Assembly: GCA_016703325.1 (NCBI GenBank)
Contig: JADJCH010000025.1
Span: 16,714 to 80,713, forward strand
Length of the DNA: 64,000 bases
Direction: 5' to 3'
From: Burkholderiales bacterium
GTDB taxonomy: Bacteria; Pseudomonadota; Gammaproteobacteria; Burkholderiales; Burkholderiaceae_C
Part shown: positions 54,982-63,993 of the stretch, in pieces
How the letters are laid out: the number at the start of each line of letters is the position of its first letter
How positions within the stretch are numbered: the stretch's first letter is position 1
The notes under the pieces: model-generated
Told to the model about the DNA's origin: nothing
Databases searched by the model: none
Seen by the model: the letters and a program-made list of their open reading frames with translations, nothing else
Made by a program: the position numbers and the translations under genes

Positions 54982-56136
54982 ATGCGCATTCGACACCTGA
55001 TGGCCGCTGCGGCCCTGCTGCTCCTCCAGGCTTGTGGAGGAGGCGACGATGACGACGACAAGTCGAGCACCGTTGCGAAGTACCAGACCCTGAGCGGTGA
55101 AGCACCGCTGGTCATCGGCCACCGCGGGGCCAGCGGCGAACTGCCCGAGCACACCCTGGCCTCCTATGAGCGTGCCATCGCCCGCGGCGCGGACTACATC
55201 GAACCCGACCTGGTGCTGACCCAGGATGGCGTGATGATCGCGCGCCACGAGCCGATGCTCGGCGGCACCACCGACGTGGCCACCAAGTTCCCCGACCGCA
55301 AGACGACCAAGATGGTCGATGGGGTGTCCACCGAGGACTGGTTCGCCTCCGACTTCACGCTGGCCGAGATCAAGACCCTGCGCGCCAAACAGAGCCGCTC
55401 GGGCCGCTCCACCGCCTACGACGGGCTGTACGACATTCCCACGTTGGCGGAGGTGATCAACCTCGCTCTGACGGAAGGCGCCAAGGCCGGTCGCAGCGTG
55501 GGCATCTACCCCGAGATCAAGCACTCGACCTTCCACAAGGGCCTGTTCGGCGCCAACGTGTTCGAGGACAAGCTGGTCGCGACGCTGCACCCGATCTACG
55601 GCAACACGGCCGCCGCGCCGGTGTTCATCCAGTCCTTCGAGGTGTCCAACCTGCAGTACCTGAACACCCAGACCCAGATCCGCCTGGTGCAGCTGGTGGA
55701 TGCCGATGATGTCAACGCCGACGGCTCGATGTCGCTGGTGGCGCCCTACCGTCAGCCCTACGACTTCGTGGTGGCCGGTGACACCCGTCTGTTCTCCGAC
55801 CTGCTGACCAGCACCGGGCTGGACTTCGTCAAGACCTACGCCGATGCGGTCGGCCCGTGGAAGCCCTACCTGGTGAAGACGGTCAACGACAACGTCGACC
55901 GCAATGGCGACGGTGTGGTCAACCTCAACGACCGGCGCGTCGACGGCAGCACCGGAGTCATCGAGATGGCCCACGCCAAGGGCCTGCTGGTGCACACCTG
56001 GACCTTCCGCAACGACGCCAGCGGCTACGGTTTTGCCGATCCGCAGGCCGAGATGGCGTACTACATGAAGCTCGGTGTGGACGGCTTGTTCACCGACTTC
56101 CCGGGTACCGGTGTGGCGGCGCTCAAGGGCCTGTGA
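54982..56136 (+). CDS. Glycerophosphodiester phosphodiesterase lipoprotein
   Basis: 384 residues. Lipobox LLLQACGGG with the acylated Cys near residue 19, then an acidic Asp run (DDDDD). GDPD catalytic residues: IGHRGASGELPEHTL (His, Arg, Glu), DYIEPDLVLTQDG and ARHEP, the metal and general acid/base motifs of GlpQ-type enzymes that hydrolyse glycerophosphodiesters to glycerol-3-phosphate and an alcohol. An EF-hand-like loop DNVDRNGDGVVNLND (about 310-325) may bind calcium, as in GlpQ. The start at ATG 54982 gives a proper signal peptide. Located at the outer membrane or periplasm. Confidence 0.9.
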   Translation: MRIRHLMAAAALLLLQACGGGDDDDDKSSTVAKYQTLSGEAPLVIGHRGASGELPEHTLASYERAIARGADYIEPDLVLTQDGVMIARHEPMLGGTTDVATKFPDRKTTKMVDGVSTEDWFASDFTLAEIKTLRAKQSRSGRSTAYDGLYDIPTLAEVINLALTEGAKAGRSVGIYPEIKHSTFHKGLFGANVFEDKLVATLHPIYGNTAAAPVFIQSFEVSNLQYLNTQTQIRLVQLVDADDVNADGSMSLVAPYRQPYDFVVAGDTRLFSDLLTSTGLDFVKTYADAVGPWKPYLVKTVNDNVDRNGDGVVNLNDRRVDGSTGVIEMAHAKGLLVHTWTFRNDASGYGFADPQAEMAYYMKLGVDGLFTDFPGTGVAALKGL

Positions 56137-56277
56137 ACGTGTGGAGGTGAACGGCCGGATTTCCACGGGCTTCGGTGGATGAGCCGGTTGTACGTTGCAT
56201 GGCTGCAACCGTCGGAGTCTGTCAGTTGAACGGCATTTGCCGCGGCGGATCCGGGTTTGCTGACCCGGCCGTTCGCT

Positions 56278-56781
56278 TCAATCACGCTCGCCGGCGCGCT
56301 CCATGAGTTGCGCCAGCAGACGTTCGTGGAAATAGATGCCGTTCAACCGCATCTGTTGAGTGGCCGACACGAACGATGGAATCAAGCCGAGTGCCTTGGC
56401 CTTGAGCAGCACGCCCAGCGTTCCAACCACAGGCAATCCGAGCAACTCGGCCATGTCTCGGCCAATGCGCTCGTCGATCACAACCTGGCGGGCAGAAAGT
56501 TTGAGGGCCATGTCGATCGTGTCGCGTTCGCCACGATCGAGGCTCAGAATCAGCCCAGGCAAGCAAGGATTCGTGCCGGTCACCACGGTGACCCAGGGCA
56601 AAGCACGCAGATCTGGAACGATGATCCGGCCACCTGCTGCGCACTCCTCGACCACGGCATCGACCAGGTGAACCTGGCCAAACAATGCCGGCAGCAAGTC
56701 AAGCCGTCCGATGCCGGCGAGCGCGATCAGCGGGGTCGTGTTCGAAAAAACCGGCCCGGCGGCGACCCCGGCAACGGTCAC
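56278..56781 (-). CDS. DUF3368 PIN-like putative toxin
   Basis: 167 residues of the DUF3368 family, PIN-domain-like proteins paired with UPF0175 antitoxins. The N-terminal FSNTTPLIALAGIGRLDLLPALFG, VVEECAAGG, LDRGERDTIDMAL and VVIDERIGRDMAELLGL are the family landmarks and carry the acidic nuclease residues, although the first acidic position reads Asn (SNTTPL), as in several family members. GTG start at 56781 overlaps the antitoxin stop by 4 bases (GTGA). Predicted RNase of a type II toxin-antitoxin module; not proven. Confidence 0.78.
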   Translation of the reverse strand: MTVAGVAAGPVFSNTTPLIALAGIGRLDLLPALFGQVHLVDAVVEECAAGGRIIVPDLRALPWVTVVTGTNPCLPGLILSLDRGERDTIDMALKLSARQVVIDERIGRDMAELLGLPVVGTLGVLLKAKALGLIPSFVSATQQMRLNGIYFHERLLAQLMERAGERD

Positions 56782-57029
56782 AACGAGGTTTCCCGCGCCA
56801 GATCGTCGGCGCTGTCGGTCAGCAGCACGGCACCTTGCTCCATGGCCTTCATCAGAAAGGCCATGCGCCCAATGCCGAGCCATGCGGCGGCTGTGCCGGA
56901 AGCGATGCGCCCCTGCCTGAACAAACCGATGGCCGCCTGCTCCTTGACGTAGGTGGTCATTTCCTCGGCATTGAAGTGCAGATGAACGAGGATCTCAGGT
57001 GGACAGTCGATGGCGAGCGTGCGATTCAC
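56778..57029 (-). CDS. UPF0175 family putative antitoxin
   Basis: 83 residues. The segment AAIGLFRQGRIASGTAAAWLGIGRMAFLMKAM is the UPF0175 helix-turn-helix-like core. I chose the GTG at 57029 (VNRTLAIDCPPE) because GGAG stands 8 bases upstream; later ATGs lack a site. Overlaps the DUF3368 gene by 4 bases, the usual antitoxin-first order. Lies 61 bases downstream of ilvD on the same strand; the region around the pair looks visibly less GC-rich than its neighbours, consistent with acquisition. Confidence 0.75.
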   Translation of the reverse strand: MNRTLAIDCPPEILVHLHFNAEEMTTYVKEQAAIGLFRQGRIASGTAAAWLGIGRMAFLMKAMEQGAVLLTDSADDLARETSL

Positions 57030-57090
57030 AGGCGATCTCCAGTCAGGCGGCAAGGGGCGAAGGAAGGAGGAGGTAGAGGAGTGTGCCCCG

Positions 57091-58950
57091 TCAACCCTCC
57101 AGCTTTGACAGATCCCGCACCGCACCCTTGTCGGCCGAGGTGGCCAGCAGTGCGTAGGCCTTCAGCGCGGCGCTGACCTTGCGCGGGCGCGGCCGGGCCG
57201 GCTTCCAGCCTCGGGCGTCCTGCTCGGCGCGACGGCGGGCGAGTTCCTCGTCGCTCACCAGCACGTTGATGCTGCGGTTGGGGATGTCGATGCGGATGCG
57301 GTCGCCGTTGCGGACCAGGCCGATGGTGCCGCCGGCGGCCGCCTCGGGCGAGCAGTGGCCGATGCTCAGGCCGGAGGTGCCGCCGGAGAAGCGGCCATCG
57401 GTCAGCAGGGCACAGGCCTTGCCCAGGCCCTTGCTCTTGATGTAGCTGGTCGGGTAGAGCATTTCCTGCATCCCGGGGCCGCCCTTGGGGCCTTCGTAGC
57501 GCACGATCACCACATCGCCGGCCTTGACCTTGTCGGCCAGGATGTCGGCCACCGCTTCGTCCTGCGATTCGGTGACGTAGGCCGAGCCTTCGAACACCAG
57601 GATGGACTCGTCCACGCCGGCGGTCTTGACCACGCAGCCGTCCAGCGCGATGTTGCCGCGCAGCACGGCCAGGCCGCCTTCCTGGGAGAAGGCATGTTGT
57701 GCCGAGCGGATGCAGCCTTCGGCGCGGTCGCTGTCCAGGCTGGGCCAGCGGGTGGCCTGGCTGAAGGCAACCTGGGTGGGGATGCCGGCCGGGCCGGCCA
57801 TGTAGAAGGTCCGCACCGCGTCGGAGGGGTTGCGGGCGATGTCCCACTGGTCCAGCGCGGCCTTCATCGTCGGGGCGTGGATGGTGGGCACGTCGGTGTG
57901 CAGCTTGCCGGCACGGTCCAGTTCACCCAGGATGGCCATGATGCCGCCGGCCCGGTGCACGTCCTCGATGTGGTACTTGTTGGTGTTGGGTGCGACCTTG
58001 CACAGCTGCGGCACCGAGCGCGAAAGGCGGTCGATGTCGGCCATGGTGAAGTCGAGACCAGCTTCCTGGGCGATGGCCAGCAGGTGCAGGATGGTGTTGG
58101 TGGAGCCGCCCATGGCAATGTCCAGCGTCATCGCGTTCTCGAAGGCCTTGAAGCCGATCGAACGCGGCAGCACCGACTCGTCGTCGCCTTCGTAGTAGCG
58201 CTGGCAGAGTTCTACCGCCAGTCGGCCGGCGCGCTTGAACAGCTGCTCGCGGTCGGCGTGGGTGGCCACCACGGTGCCGTTGCCGGGCAGGGACAGGCCC
58301 AGGGCCTCGGTCAGGCAGTTCATGCTGTTGGCCGTGAACATGCCCGAGCAGGAGCCGCAGGTCGGGCAGGCCGAGCGCTCGACTTCCGCCAGGTCGCTGT
58401 CGCTCACCTTGACATCGACGGCCATCACCATCGCATCGACCAGATCGAGTTTGCGGATCTGCACGGTCTGGGTGCCAGGTACGGCCAGGCGCACCTTGCC
58501 GGCCTCCATCGGGCCGCCGGAGACGAAGACGACGGGAATGTTCAGCCGCATTGCGGCCATCAGCATCCCGGGGGTGATCTTGTCGCAGTTGGAGATGCAC
58601 ACCAGCGCGTCGGCGCAGTGGGCGTTGACCATGTACTCCACCGAGTCGGCGATCAGGTCGCGGCTGGGCAGCGAGTACAGCATGCCGTCGTGTCCCATCG
58701 CGATGCCGTCGTCGATGGCGATGGTGTCGAACTCCTTGGCGACGCCGCCGGCGGCCTCGATCTCGCGGGCCACCAGCTGTCCCAGGTCCTTCAGGTGCAC
58801 GTGGCCGGGCACGAACTGGGTGAAGCTGTTGGCCACCGCGATGATCGGCTTGCTGAAGTCGGCATCGGTCATGCCGGTGGCGCGCCACAGCGAGCGGGCG
58901 CCGGCCATGTTGCGGCCGGCGGTGGAGGTCTTGGAACGGTAGGCGGGCAT
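57091..58950 (-). CDS. ilvD: Dihydroxy-acid dehydratase
   Basis: 619 residues, full length. Dehydrates 2,3-dihydroxy-isovalerate or -methylvalerate in valine, isoleucine and leucine synthesis. Fe-S cluster cysteines are in CISNCDKITPGM and CPTCGSCSGMFTANSMN, and the substrate region has TDGRFSGGTSG and GHCSPEAAAGG. Start MPAYRSKTSTAGRNMAGAR is typical. Stands alone, with the toxin-antitoxin pair just downstream on the same strand. Confidence 0.96.
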   Translation of the reverse strand: MPAYRSKTSTAGRNMAGARSLWRATGMTDADFSKPIIAVANSFTQFVPGHVHLKDLGQLVAREIEAAGGVAKEFDTIAIDDGIAMGHDGMLYSLPSRDLIADSVEYMVNAHCADALVCISNCDKITPGMLMAAMRLNIPVVFVSGGPMEAGKVRLAVPGTQTVQIRKLDLVDAMVMAVDVKVSDSDLAEVERSACPTCGSCSGMFTANSMNCLTEALGLSLPGNGTVVATHADREQLFKRAGRLAVELCQRYYEGDDESVLPRSIGFKAFENAMTLDIAMGGSTNTILHLLAIAQEAGLDFTMADIDRLSRSVPQLCKVAPNTNKYHIEDVHRAGGIMAILGELDRAGKLHTDVPTIHAPTMKAALDQWDIARNPSDAVRTFYMAGPAGIPTQVAFSQATRWPSLDSDRAEGCIRSAQHAFSQEGGLAVLRGNIALDGCVVKTAGVDESILVFEGSAYVTESQDEAVADILADKVKAGDVVIVRYEGPKGGPGMQEMLYPTSYIKSKGLGKACALLTDGRFSGGTSGLSIGHCSPEAAAGGTIGLVRNGDRIRIDIPNRSINVLVSDEELARRRAEQDARGWKPARPRPRKVSAALKAYALLATSADKGAVRDLSKLEG

Positions 58951-59113
58951 GGTGTGTGGGTCCTCTGGGCAGGGCGCGCTGGCTGCGGCCCGGTGGGCGG
59001 GCGGCCTGTGCGAACCCGTGATTCTTGCCGACTTCGGCGCCGCTGCCGACGCGCCGACGCATCGGCCCTGGCGACGACGCTGGTGACTGCAGCCGGCCAG
59101 GTGTGGCTTTGCG

Positions 59114-59926
59114 TCAGCGCGCGCCGCTCACGTCCAGGATGGCGCCGCTGGTGTAGCTGGATTGCGGTCCGAGCAGCCAGACGATGGCCTGGGCCACTTC
59201 TTCGGCACGCCCGGCGCGGCCCATCGGCAGCGTCGGGCCGACACGGGCCACCCGATCGGGCTGGCCGCCGCTGGCGTGGATGTCGGTGTCGATGATGCCG
59301 GGGCGCAGTGCATTGACGCGGATGCCTTCGCCGGCCACTTCGCGCGACAGGCCCACGCTGAGGGTGTCGATGGCGGCCTTGCTGGCGGCGTAGTCGACGT
59401 AGGTGCCCGGTGAGCCCAGCCGCGCCGCGACGGAGGAGATGTTGACGATCGAGCCGCCTTGGCCACCGTGACGGGTGCTCATGCGCCGCACCGCCTCGCG
59501 GGCGCAGTACAGGCTGCCCAGCAGGTTGACCGCCACCATGCGCTGCAGGCGGGTGCCGTCCATCTCGTCCAACCGGGCATTGCGGTCGACGATGCCTGCG
59601 TTGTTGACCAGCCCGCCGAGCCGGCCGAGACCGCGATCGACCTGTTCGAACATGTCGACGACCTGCGCCTCTTCGGCCACATCCGCCTGCACGGTGAGAG
59701 CGCGCCGGCCGAGAGACCTCACCTCGCAGGCCAGGGCTTCGGCCGCTGCAGCGTCGCGGACGTAGTTGATCGCCACATCCCAGCCCGCTCGCGCGGCCAA
59801 CCGCACGGTGGCCGCTCCGATGCCGCGGCTGGCGCCGGTGACCAGCAGCACCGGCGCAGCGGCGGGCGCGCCGAGGCCCGCCGCAGGGTCCGTGTGGGGG
59901 ACCGATGTCACAGCCAGGGAGGTCAT
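59114..59926 (-). CDS. Short-chain dehydrogenase/reductase
   Basis: 270 residues, classical SDR. Cofactor motif TGASRGIGAATVRLAA, NNAG at LVNNAGIVDRN, catalytic Ser in VNISSVAARLG and YxxxK in YVDYAASKAA. A 25-residue N-terminal extension precedes the fold. The sequence resembles the glucose-1-dehydrogenase/FabG-like branch; substrate unknown. Start at ATG 59926; longer in-frame starts upstream lack support. Its 5' end diverges from the degenerate GGDEF-EAL gene. Confidence 0.87.
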   Translation of the reverse strand: MTSLAVTSVPHTDPAAGLGAPAAAPVLLVTGASRGIGAATVRLAARAGWDVAINYVRDAAAAEALACEVRSLGRRALTVQADVAEEAQVVDMFEQVDRGLGRLGGLVNNAGIVDRNARLDEMDGTRLQRMVAVNLLGSLYCAREAVRRMSTRHGGQGGSIVNISSVAARLGSPGTYVDYAASKAAIDTLSVGLSREVAGEGIRVNALRPGIIDTDIHASGGQPDRVARVGPTLPMGRAGRAEEVAQAIVWLLGPQSSYTSGAILDVSGAR

Positions 59927-60138
59927 GATGAAGGGCTTCTGCAAAAAATGGAAAATAATCCCACCCAATGTGGCGTCTGAACCGGTGCGCCTGAATCCCC
60001 TGTCCAGGAGCGGCGTGCTAGCATGAAATGCGAAAATCATCACGGCAAAGGCTTGATCGCCTCCGTGAGGCTCACCCCACCAGGCGAGTCTGTCCATTGT
60101 GCCCAGCCCACTGGCTGGGTGTGCGGGGTTGCCGGCCC

Positions 60139-62064
60139 ATGAAAACACTGCGCATCGTCATCCTCGAAGACGACGCCGGAGCTCGCAGTCCGCTGGCTCC
60201 GGCCGGAGCGTCTTCTCTGGGCGGCATCGATCCGCGCCGTCTGGAGGGGCTGAGCGGCAGCGATGCCGCCGCCTTGCTGCGCCGCCATGCGCTGCCGATG
60301 TCGTTCGTCGAGACGGACGCAGGCGGTCTGGACGATGGATTGGACGCGCAGCTCAGCCTGGAGGACCGGTTGCACGAGGCCCTGCATGCCGCTGACGAGC
60401 AGGGTTCACCGCTGCCAATGCTGCTGCTGCCACCGGACCGGCATGTTCGGGAGGACGCCGGCCACACTCAGCCGGCCGGCTTGTCGGTGCCGGAGCGGTC
60501 CTATCCGCTGGAGCGTCTGAACGACAGCCTGGTGCGCATGCTGCGGCGTCACGAGGTGGAGGCCACTCTCACCGAAACCGAGGCCCGGTTGCGGCAGATC
60601 GGTCTGCGCGATGCCCGCCACGGCCTGCCGCGCCGGGAGCTGTTCATCGATCGATTGGAGCAGGCGGCCAGTGCGGTGCAGCGCGGTGGGGTGTCCTTCA
60701 CGGTGCTGATGATCGGTGTGGAGCTGGGTGCGGAACTCAGCCTGCCCACTGAGGACGGGACTGTGGCGCCCGGCTCGGCCGTGTTGGGGCCGATCCTGCT
60801 GGATGCGATGGCGGCCCGGCTGCAGCGTCACGGGCGTCGGGCGGACAGTTTCACCCGCATCGGTGGGCTCAGCTTTGCCGGGCTGCTGATCGGCAGCAGC
60901 TCGGTGGCCGCTTCGGTGGGGCTGGCCGGCCGCCTGGCAGAGGACCTGGCACGCCCGGTGATGGTGGCCGGGCGCTCGCTGCAGCCGCTGGTGTCGATTG
61001 GTGTGGCACTGTGCCCGCAACATGGCAACGATGCGCGGCAGCTGCTGCTGCATGCCCATGCGGCGCTGGAGCAGGCCCAGGCCGGTCGGCAGGCGGTGTC
61101 GGTGTACGACCCGCGCTACAGCCGGGCGCTGCACGGCCGCAGCACCGAGGGGGGCAGCGTCACCATGCCCCTGCAGGGCGAGTCGCTGGCGCCTCTTCTG
61201 GGCGATGCCCTGGGCACGCACGAACTGCGCCCGGTGTTCCAGCCGGTGGTGGACCTGCTGAGTGGCAGGCTGCGGCAGCTGGAGGTGCTGGCGCGCTGGC
61301 AGTTGCCGCACGAAGGATCGGTGTCGCCGCGGGAGTTCATCGCGGTGGCGGAACACCACGGGCTGATCTCTGCGCTCACCGACCAGATCCTGGACCAGGC
61401 CCTGGCCGCTGCGCGACCTTGGCGGGTGGCCGGGCTGGATGCCTGTCTGTCGGTCAACCTGTCCGTGCTGCTGCTGGCCGACCTGGATCTGCCGCTGCGG
61501 GTGGAGCAAGCCTTGCAGCGCCACGGCTGGCCGGCCCAGGCGCTGCAGTTTGAAATCAGCGCCCCGGCACTGCTGCAACATGGCGACAGCCATCCGCAGG
61601 TGCTGGCTGCGTTGCGCGCGTTGGGAGTGCGGCTGGCGGTGGATGACTTCGGCAGCGGGCTGATGTCGCCGCTGTCGGTGACCGAACTGGGGCCGGTGGA
61701 TCAACTGAAGGTGGATCTGGCGGCCCTGCGCGCCGACCCGCGGGCGGGTTCCCCCGGCGGGCTGCGTGCCATCCTGGCCTGTGCCGCTGCCTTTGCTCAC
61801 GGGCTGGATGCAGAGCTGGTGGTCAAGGGCCTGGAGCAGGCCGCCGACGTGGTGGCCCTGCATGAGCTGGGGGTGGACGCGGTGCAGGGTTTCCTCTGTG
61901 CAGCGCCGCTGCCGGTGGGGCAGGTGCGCGCCTGGTGGATCGATGCCCGCAGCCGTCCCCTGGCCTGGATGCTGGCGCCGCAGGACAGCGCGGCGGCGGT
62001 GGACATCGACCTGTTCGCACCGGAGCCTGCGGCGCAGCGGCAGGTCCGAGGGCCGTCTCCGTGA
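60139..62064 (+). CDS. Degenerate GGDEF-EAL domain protein
   Basis: 641 residues, soluble. N-terminal ~140 residues begin like a receiver (RIVILEDDAGARS) but lack a clear phosphoacceptor. The GGDEF domain (about 155-345) has RIGGLSFAGLL in place of GGDEF. The EAL domain (about 375-615) reads LEVLARW instead of EAL, FEISAPALL instead of E(I/L)TES, and VVKGLEQ instead of AEGVE, while DDFGSGLMS persists. Both active sites are therefore predicted dead. It probably senses or binds rather than makes or degrades c-di-GMP. ATG at 60139; dinB follows after 15 bases, so cotranscription is likely. Confidence 0.83.
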   Translation: MKTLRIVILEDDAGARSPLAPAGASSLGGIDPRRLEGLSGSDAAALLRRHALPMSFVETDAGGLDDGLDAQLSLEDRLHEALHAADEQGSPLPMLLLPPDRHVREDAGHTQPAGLSVPERSYPLERLNDSLVRMLRRHEVEATLTETEARLRQIGLRDARHGLPRRELFIDRLEQAASAVQRGGVSFTVLMIGVELGAELSLPTEDGTVAPGSAVLGPILLDAMAARLQRHGRRADSFTRIGGLSFAGLLIGSSSVAASVGLAGRLAEDLARPVMVAGRSLQPLVSIGVALCPQHGNDARQLLLHAHAALEQAQAGRQAVSVYDPRYSRALHGRSTEGGSVTMPLQGESLAPLLGDALGTHELRPVFQPVVDLLSGRLRQLEVLARWQLPHEGSVSPREFIAVAEHHGLISALTDQILDQALAAARPWRVAGLDACLSVNLSVLLLADLDLPLRVEQALQRHGWPAQALQFEISAPALLQHGDSHPQVLAALRALGVRLAVDDFGSGLMSPLSVTELGPVDQLKVDLAALRADPRAGSPGGLRAILACAAAFAHGLDAELVVKGLEQAADVVALHELGVDAVQGFLCAAPLPVGQVRAWWIDARSRPLAWMLAPQDSAAAVDIDLFAPEPAAQRQVRGPSP

Positions 62065-62079
62065 GGCTGGGGGGCGACA

Positions 62080-63414
62080 ATGTGGGACATGTCCGGCCCG
62101 CCCGTCATGCCCGTCACGCCGCCCCGGCGTCTGATCGCTCACCTGGACATGGACGCGTTTTACGCCTCCGTGGAGCTGCTGCGTCGGCCCGTGCTGAGGG
62201 GGCTGCCGGTGGTGGTGGGGGGGCGTCGGGCTGCCGGTGGGCAGGGGCTGGACGGCGGACCTGAGGACTGGCCGCGCCTGCGCGACTACGCCGGCCGTGG
62301 GGTGATCACCACCGCGACCTACGAGGCGCGGGCGATGGGCGTGCACTCCGGCATGGGGTTGATGAAGGCGGCGGCGCTGGCACCCAACGCGGTGCTGCTG
62401 CCCGCCGACTTCGACGAATACCGGCGCATGTCCCGGGCCTTCAAGTCTGCGGTGGCCGAACTGGCGCCGGTGATCGAGGACCGCGGCATCGACGAGATCT
62501 ACCTTGACCTCACCTGCCTGCCCGGGGTGGGGGAAAGCGTGGGCCACGATCCACTGGGTGGCGCCAGGGCCCTGGCTCAGGAGATCAAGAACAACGTGCG
62601 CCGCGCCACCGGGTTGACCTGTTCAATCGGCCTGGCGCCCAACAAGCTGCTGGCCAAGATCTGCAGCGATCTGGACAAACCCGATGGGCTGACGGTGGTC
62701 ATGGCCGAGGATGTGCCGCTGCGCATCTGGCCGCTGCCGGTGCGTCGCATCCAGGGCGTCGGCCCCAAGTCGGCGGCCCATCTGGAACAGCTGGGCATCC
62801 ACACCGTGGGTGAGCTGGCGCTCTGGCCCTTGTCCGAGCTGTGCGCGGAGTTCGGCCCGGCCCACGGTCACTGGCTGCATGCGGCGGCGCTGGGCCAGGA
62901 CGACCGACCGGTGGTCACCCACAGCGAACCGGTGTCGATCAGCCGCGAGACCACCTTCGAACGCGACCTGCACCCCCGCCAGGACCGGGAGGAGCTCGGG
63001 CGCATCTTCACCTGGTTGTGCCAGCGTGTGGCCGAGGACCTGCAGCGCAAAGGCTATGTCGGCCGCACCATCGGCCTCAAGCTGCGTTTCGACGACTTCC
63101 GCACCGTCACGCGCGATCACACGGTCGAGGCGGCCACTCAGGACGGCGCGGTCATCCGTGCCGCGGCCGGTCAATGCCTGAAGCGGGTGCTGCTCAGCCG
63201 CCGCCTGCGTCTGCTGGGGGTGCGGGTGGGCGGTCTGCAACGGGTCGGGGACGGTGCGGCTCCGTCGGTTGCGGCCTCTGCACGGGCTGCACCGTATGGC
63301 CCTTCCGGCCCTGCCAGGGCCCGAGCCGGCCACTCAACTGCGTCGCGGCTCGAAAGCGTCGATGACCGCACGCTCCCGCTGTTTGACCCGGAGGGACTGC
63401 CCCCTTCGAAATGA
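62080..63414 (+). CDS. dinB: DNA polymerase IV
   Basis: 444-residue Y-family polymerase for translesion synthesis. Palm carboxylates lie in HLDMDAFYASVE and RGIDEIYLDL, the helix-hairpin-helix is RRIQGVGPKSAAHLEQLGI, and the little-finger domain has SRETTFERDL and KLRFDDFRTVTR. An insertion of about 18 residues (RRAAGGQGLDGGPEDWPRL) follows VVVGG. The usual clamp-binding motif may be the C-terminal RTLPLFD. ATG at 62080 follows GGGG; ATG 62089 also possible. No SOS box identified. Confidence 0.93.
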   Translation: MWDMSGPPVMPVTPPRRLIAHLDMDAFYASVELLRRPVLRGLPVVVGGRRAAGGQGLDGGPEDWPRLRDYAGRGVITTATYEARAMGVHSGMGLMKAAALAPNAVLLPADFDEYRRMSRAFKSAVAELAPVIEDRGIDEIYLDLTCLPGVGESVGHDPLGGARALAQEIKNNVRRATGLTCSIGLAPNKLLAKICSDLDKPDGLTVVMAEDVPLRIWPLPVRRIQGVGPKSAAHLEQLGIHTVGELALWPLSELCAEFGPAHGHWLHAAALGQDDRPVVTHSEPVSISRETTFERDLHPRQDREELGRIFTWLCQRVAEDLQRKGYVGRTIGLKLRFDDFRTVTRDHTVEAATQDGAVIRAAAGQCLKRVLLSRRLRLLGVRVGGLQRVGDGAAPSVAASARAAPYGPSGPARARAGHSTASRLESVDDRTLPLFDPEGLPPSK

Positions 63415-63461
63415 CCTGGCCGGCCGGCCCGCGGTGCAGGTTGCGCTGCGGGCTTGCCGGG

Positions 63462-63893
63462 TCACTCCTGTTCAAACGGGTGGGAGGCCGTCAGGCGGCC
63501 GTCCACTTCCCGCGTTGGTTGGCGCCACATCCACCAGGCCACCGCCGCACAGCACAGCGCCGGCAGCCACTTCAGCCGGGGCAGGCTCCAGGCGGCCGAA
63601 GCCGATCCGATGGCCATCATCACCCACGCGAACTGCTTGGCGCGCCATGGAATGGCGTGATGGTTGCGCCAGTCGCGCACCATCGGGCCGAAACGGGGGT
63701 GGCCGAGCAGCCAGGCCTCGCAGCGGCTGCTGCCGCGCGCAAAACAGGCGGCCGCCAGCAGCACGAAGGGGGTGGTGGGCAGCAGCGGCAGGAAAATGCC
63801 GACGATGCCCAGCGCCAGGCTCAGCAACCCGGCCAGCAGCCAGGGCACCCGGCGCCAGCGGGAGGGATGCCGGATCGGCGTGGGCGATGACAC
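63462..63893 (-). CDS. YbaN/DUF454 family inner-membrane protein
   Basis: 143 residues with three hydrophobic helices (about 17-32, 38-50 and 93-125). The family block LGIVGIFLPLLPTTPFVLLAAACFARGS is almost diagnostic, followed by WLLGHPRFGPMVRDWRNHHAIPWRAK. Function of DUF454 is unknown. Convergent with dinB (47-base gap), and just downstream of the tRNA-Thr gene on the same strand. Confidence 0.88.
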   Translation of the reverse strand: MSSPTPIRHPSRWRRVPWLLAGLLSLALGIVGIFLPLLPTTPFVLLAAACFARGSSRCEAWLLGHPRFGPMVRDWRNHHAIPWRAKQFAWVMMAIGSASAAWSLPRLKWLPALCCAAVAWWMWRQPTREVDGRLTASHPFEQE

Positions 63894-63920
63894 GCGGCGG
63901 AGGGCGGTGGAGGGGAGTGG

Positions 63921-63993
63921 TGCCGGCTATCTGACTCGAACAGATGACCTACCGCTTACAAGGCGGTTGCTCTACCAACTGAGCTAAGCCGGC
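63921..63993 (-). tRNA. tRNA-Thr (anticodon UGU)
   Basis: Minus-strand cloverleaf of 73 bases. Acceptor stem GCCGGCT/AGCCGGC, D arm with AGCTCAGTTGGTAGAGC, anticodon stem CCGCC/GGCGG with loop CTTGTAA giving UGU, and T arm ATCTG-TTCGAGT-CAGAT. Discriminator base A; CCA is not encoded (CAC follows). Confidence 0.95.

Noticed and set aside
57355..59295. A 646-codon plus-strand frame across ilvD
   Set aside because: Antisense shadow of ilvD; low-complexity product.
60406..62547. A 713-codon open frame on the minus strand opposite the GGDEF-EAL and dinB genes
   Set aside because: It is the antisense shadow of two recognisable genes; composition is Gln/His/Arg-rich without motifs, as expected for high-GC antisense frames.
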